Source of the DNA: DAOMNN01 sp035443825
Lineage (GTDB): Bacteria > Pseudomonadota > Gammaproteobacteria > Burkholderiales > Rhodocyclaceae
Direction: 5' to 3'
Length of the DNA: 6,378 nucleotides
NCBI GenBank assembly: GCA_035443825.1
Contig: DAOMNN010000127.1
Coordinates: forward strand, 1 to 6,378
Part shown: piece after piece, positions 5,283 through 6,378 of the stretch
Layout: the number at the start of each line of letters is the position of its first letter
Position numbering within the stretch: the stretch's first letter is position 1
Position numbers and translations under genes: made by a program
Notes under the pieces: model-generated
Databases searched by the model: none
What the model was told of the DNA's origin: nothing
Seen by the model: the letters and a program-made list of their open reading frames with translations, nothing else

Positions 5283-5640
5283 CGCGGAGCGGTGTAGCGG
5301 CGCAAGGAGCTTGTCTCCCGAGGCCCATGTAGCCGCCAACGAGCCTGTCACGAAGCTGCCAGTAGGCGTAGAGGCCGGCTCTCCAAGCTGTTTGGCTTCA
5401 ACGATTAGACGAAAGGAAAAGGGAGCCGCGATGGCGATTGCTGAGGAGCTTCACATGCTTGATGACGGCACGGACGCTGAGCCGGAGTACCGGCTGCTGA
5501 CGCCCGGCGATCTTATCCAGGCGGGAGACGAGTTCCTTCAGGCCGACGCTGTCACCTGGCTCAAGGGGGCACCGATATCGGTTGGCATGCGCTACATGCG
5601 CGTAATGCTCCCCGGGCGCCGTCGTGTACCGTCCAGCTAG
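4903..5640 (+). CDS. two-helix membrane protein, open frame running into next gene
   Basis: Residues 42-64 (IWIAAVIDFALSFGLAHLLV) and 82-106 (ILGFTVVFGVFLPFIALFGG) are two clear membrane helices. Before them, QPFDNTLGDWKNWHQGWKE at residues 13-31 resembles the PY...W..GW..A core of RMF-like proteins. The frame is open from 4858, just after a TGA. Possible starts are GTG 4903 (no ribosome binding site), ATG 4930 (weak GAGAAG) and ATG 5002 (good AAAGAGG, 5-base spacer, removing the RMF-like part). After residue 112 the frame stays open but looks uncoding until the separate small gene at 5431, which has its own strong ribosome binding site and is in the same frame. The real protein probably ends before that, or is a genuine read-through fusion. 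Membrane helices are confident; both ends are not. Confidence 0.5.
   Translation: MAFIEKTPRMRFQPFDNTLGDWKNWHQGWKEVYMWKRLSEGWIWIAAVIDFALSFGLAHLLVHFGVRWSYMMDQPLDASNSILGFTVVFGVFLPFIALFGGAMVAGQVGLAASDGRSPVRTGVWDGDAERCSGARSLSPEAHVAANEPVTKLPVGVEAGSPSCLASTIRRKEKGAAMAIAEELHMLDDGTDAEPEYRLLTPGDLIQAGDEFLQADAVTWLKGAPISVGMRYMRVMLPGRRRVPSS
5240..5430. other. poorly coding stretch between membrane protein and next gene
   Basis: One frame stays open across about 190 bases but its product is low in hydrophobic residues and lacks regular structure; the other forward frames have stops. Inverted matches are present: ATGGG (5271-5275) with CCCAT (5324-5328), GTTGGC (5229-5234) with GCCAAC (5335-5340), and GGAG with CTCC around CTTGT near 5306-5318. 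It could be a spacer, a structured RNA or decayed coding sequence. The right end carries the GGAAAAGGGAG ribosome binding site of the gene at 5431. Confidence 0.35.
5431..5640 (+). CDS. small phage/ICE-type protein (69 aa)
   Basis: The pattern EYRLLTPGDLIQAGDEF at residues 19-35, then W43, then GMRYMRVMLPGRRR at 52-65 resembles a widespread class of small phage and mobile-element proteins of unknown function (YR.L..GD.IQ.GDE followed by W and a terminal P.RR). The protein is soluble, without membrane helix or cysteine. ATG 5431 has a strong AAGGGAG at 5419-5425 with a 5-base spacer, the best reason to treat it as its own gene although it is in frame with the membrane protein upstream. One frame over from the end, a reading ending VVYRPASDIGTI stops at TAG 5657-5659, which is embedded in the next ribosome binding site; a one-base error in CCCC at 5610-5613 would switch to it. 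Gene confident, exact C-terminus less so. Confidence 0.72.
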   Translation: MAIAEELHMLDDGTDAEPEYRLLTPGDLIQAGDEFLQADAVTWLKGAPISVGMRYMRVMLPGRRRVPSS

Positions 5641-5667
5641 CGACATCGGCACCATCTAGGAAAAGGC

Positions 5668-5895
5668 ATGGCGACGAAGCTGACGCAAGCGCAAATGCGC
5701 GTACTGAAGTGGATCGGCAAGGGCTGGGAAGCACAGCCCGGCGCTGGCAGCTCACTAGTGGTCAATGGGCAGCGCATCTGCAACACCGACACCATGATGG
5801 CGTTGTACCGTCAGGGGCTTGCAGCACAAGACGATAAGCGCTGCTGGCACGCCACCGAAAGCGGCAAGACGATTGCCCGCGAACTCGGGCTCTAG
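5668..5895 (+). CDS. winged-helix-like small protein (75 aa)
   Basis: The layout suggests a minimal winged helix: helix 1 LTQAQMRVLKWIGKG (5-19), a strand-loop (SSLVVNGQRI, 28-37), helix 3 TDTMMALYRQGLA (40-52) as recognition-helix candidate, a wing with CWHATESG (59-66), and a last helix GKTIARELGL. The spacing L..GLA......W..T..G is typical of small phage and mobile-element DNA-binding-like proteins. It might regulate this or another operon, but DNA binding is inferred from the fold pattern only. The start ATG follows AGGAAAAGG at 5658-5666. Its TAG stop provides the first bases of the AGGAGA site of the next gene. Confidence 0.8.
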   Translation: MATKLTQAQMRVLKWIGKGWEAQPGAGSSLVVNGQRICNTDTMMALYRQGLAAQDDKRCWHATESGKTIARELGL

Positions 5896-5907
5896 GAGAA
5901 AGCCGCC

Positions 5908-6324
5908 ATGAAAATGAGAGAACATGTCGTCATCCCGCTAGAGTCTGCATTACGCCTGCGAGATGCTGCGATCCGGTACGGAATATTGAAGGCGGGACAG
6001 TGGGTGTCGCTGGCAATCGCGGTAGCTGCGGCAATCGTGGGAACTGCGGCGATGCAGTTTGAGTGGCCGGCAGTCTTGTGGGGTGCCACGGCCGCGTGCC
6101 TCATCGGATTCGGCGGAGCTTACTGGGTATCGCGCCAACTGGAATATCCTCACTTTCCTCGTGTAGCAGAAGAGGAGTTGGAGGAAATGAGAGAGATCGG
6201 CATTCCGGCCGCTGTTGTAAAGCGTACAGAGTGCAGCGTACTCGTCGGGTCGCTTGCCGAGCTGGATGCGATGAAGATGTCCGGCGAGATCATTGCGCGT
6301 CTGCGCAGAAGGTCAGCAAAATAG
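5908..6324 (+). CDS. two-helix membrane protein (138 aa)
   Basis: Residues 32-50 (WVSLAIAVAAAIVGTAAMQ) and 54-74 (PAVLWGATAACLIGFGGAYW) are two membrane helices joined by a very short FEW turn, so both ends should face the same side, probably the cytoplasm. The first 30 residues form an amphipathic helix. Residues 84-138 are a soluble domain: an acidic helix (EEELEEMREIG), a strand pair (ECSVLVGSL) and a basic C-terminal helix ending RLRRRSAK. The ribosome binding site AGGAGA (5894-5899) overlaps the upstream TAG, with an 8-base spacer. The hairpin-helix plus cytoplasmic domain is a generic design and I recognise no family. Its own TAG is embedded in the next ribosome binding site. Confidence 0.83.
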   Translation: MKMREHVVIPLESALRLRDAAIRYGILKAGQWVSLAIAVAAAIVGTAAMQFEWPAVLWGATAACLIGFGGAYWVSRQLEYPHFPRVAEEELEEMREIGIPAAVVKRTECSVLVGSLAELDAMKMSGEIIARLRRRSAK

Positions 6325-6332
6325 GAAAAGTC

Positions 6333-6374
6333 ATGAATACGAACGCCATCAATACGGACCGCCCTGCCAAGTGA
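6333..6374 (+). CDS. 13-codon mini-ORF at window edge
   Basis: ATG 6333 follows AGGAAAAG (6323-6330), the same ribosome-binding-site style as the complete genes upstream, and encodes MNTNAINTDRPAK before TGA at 6372-6374. The stop overlaps a GTG at 6371 (GTGA), which may start a further gene leaving the window. It could be a leader or coupling peptide, or a real gene shortened by a frame error. Confidence 0.4.
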   Translation: MNTNAINTDRPAK

Positions 6375-6378
6375 GTCG

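Noticed and set aside
5229..5340. GTTGGC...GCCAAC as an integron attC site
   Set aside because: The order and core bases do not fit the attC consensus and there is no integrase or cassette array.
4837..5351. Minus-strand open frames opposite the membrane protein
   Set aside because: No ribosome binding site and no coherent structure; the plus strand encodes clear membrane helices over the same bases.
1..6378. CRISPR array, tRNA, rRNA, transposase or inverted terminal repeats
   Set aside because: I looked for repeated spaced units, tRNA-like cloverleaf arms and transposase motifs and saw none.

Overview
The window is a dense, GC-rich, one-directional gene block. Every credible gene lies on the + strand, most are 60-140 codons, and neighbours are separated by only a few bases or overlap by 4 nt. 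Start codons include ATG, GTG and TTG, ribosome binding sites are classical purine-rich ones, and nothing looks like chromosomal housekeeping. This fits the accessory region of an integrative conjugative element, plasmid or prophage of a beta- or gammaproteobacterium. That host guess is inference; no integrase, transfer or replication gene is present to prove the element type.

Layout. At 12-1019 lies the one clearly recognisable enzyme, a AAA+ ATPase with intact Walker A, Walker B, sensor 1 and arginine-finger motifs, similar in design to IetA-type ATPases but with no subtilisin-like protease after it. It is followed by three small genes (1044-1262, 1274-1477, 1499-1786); the middle one looks like a ribosome modulation factor (RMF)/CrpP-type protein. 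A 100-base run of N (1792-1891) marks an assembly join, so a gene may be missing there. At 1933-3110 is a three-gene run (an unknown 119-aa protein, a 191-aa protein with a CxxC...HxxC zinc site, and a 74-aa protein with a helical N-terminus) in which stop codons double as the first bases of the next ribosome binding site.

A 74-base spacer with two hairpins (3111-3184) is the only real intergenic gap in the intact sequence. From 3185 a second run begins: a 131-aa phage/ICE-type protein, two small single-pass membrane proteins (3617-3877, 3874-4218), two coiled-coil proteins (4215-4553, 4557 onward) and a two-helix membrane protein (about 4903-5240). Much of this run is linked by ATGA overlaps.

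The stretch 4800-5660 is untidy. Two long frames overlap by hundreds of bases, the membrane-protein frame stays open through a poorly coding stretch into a separate small gene (5431-5640), and two CCCC runs sit where a one-base error would tidy the frames. The window ends with a winged-helix-like 75-aa protein, a two-helix 138-aa membrane protein and a 13-codon mini-ORF whose stop overlaps a possible GTG start at the window edge.

How the genes work together is not known. The close coupling suggests one or two polycistronic messages. The membrane/coiled-coil group at 3617-5240 is the most coherent functional unit, possibly a small membrane-associated assembly, but this is inferred from architecture only.
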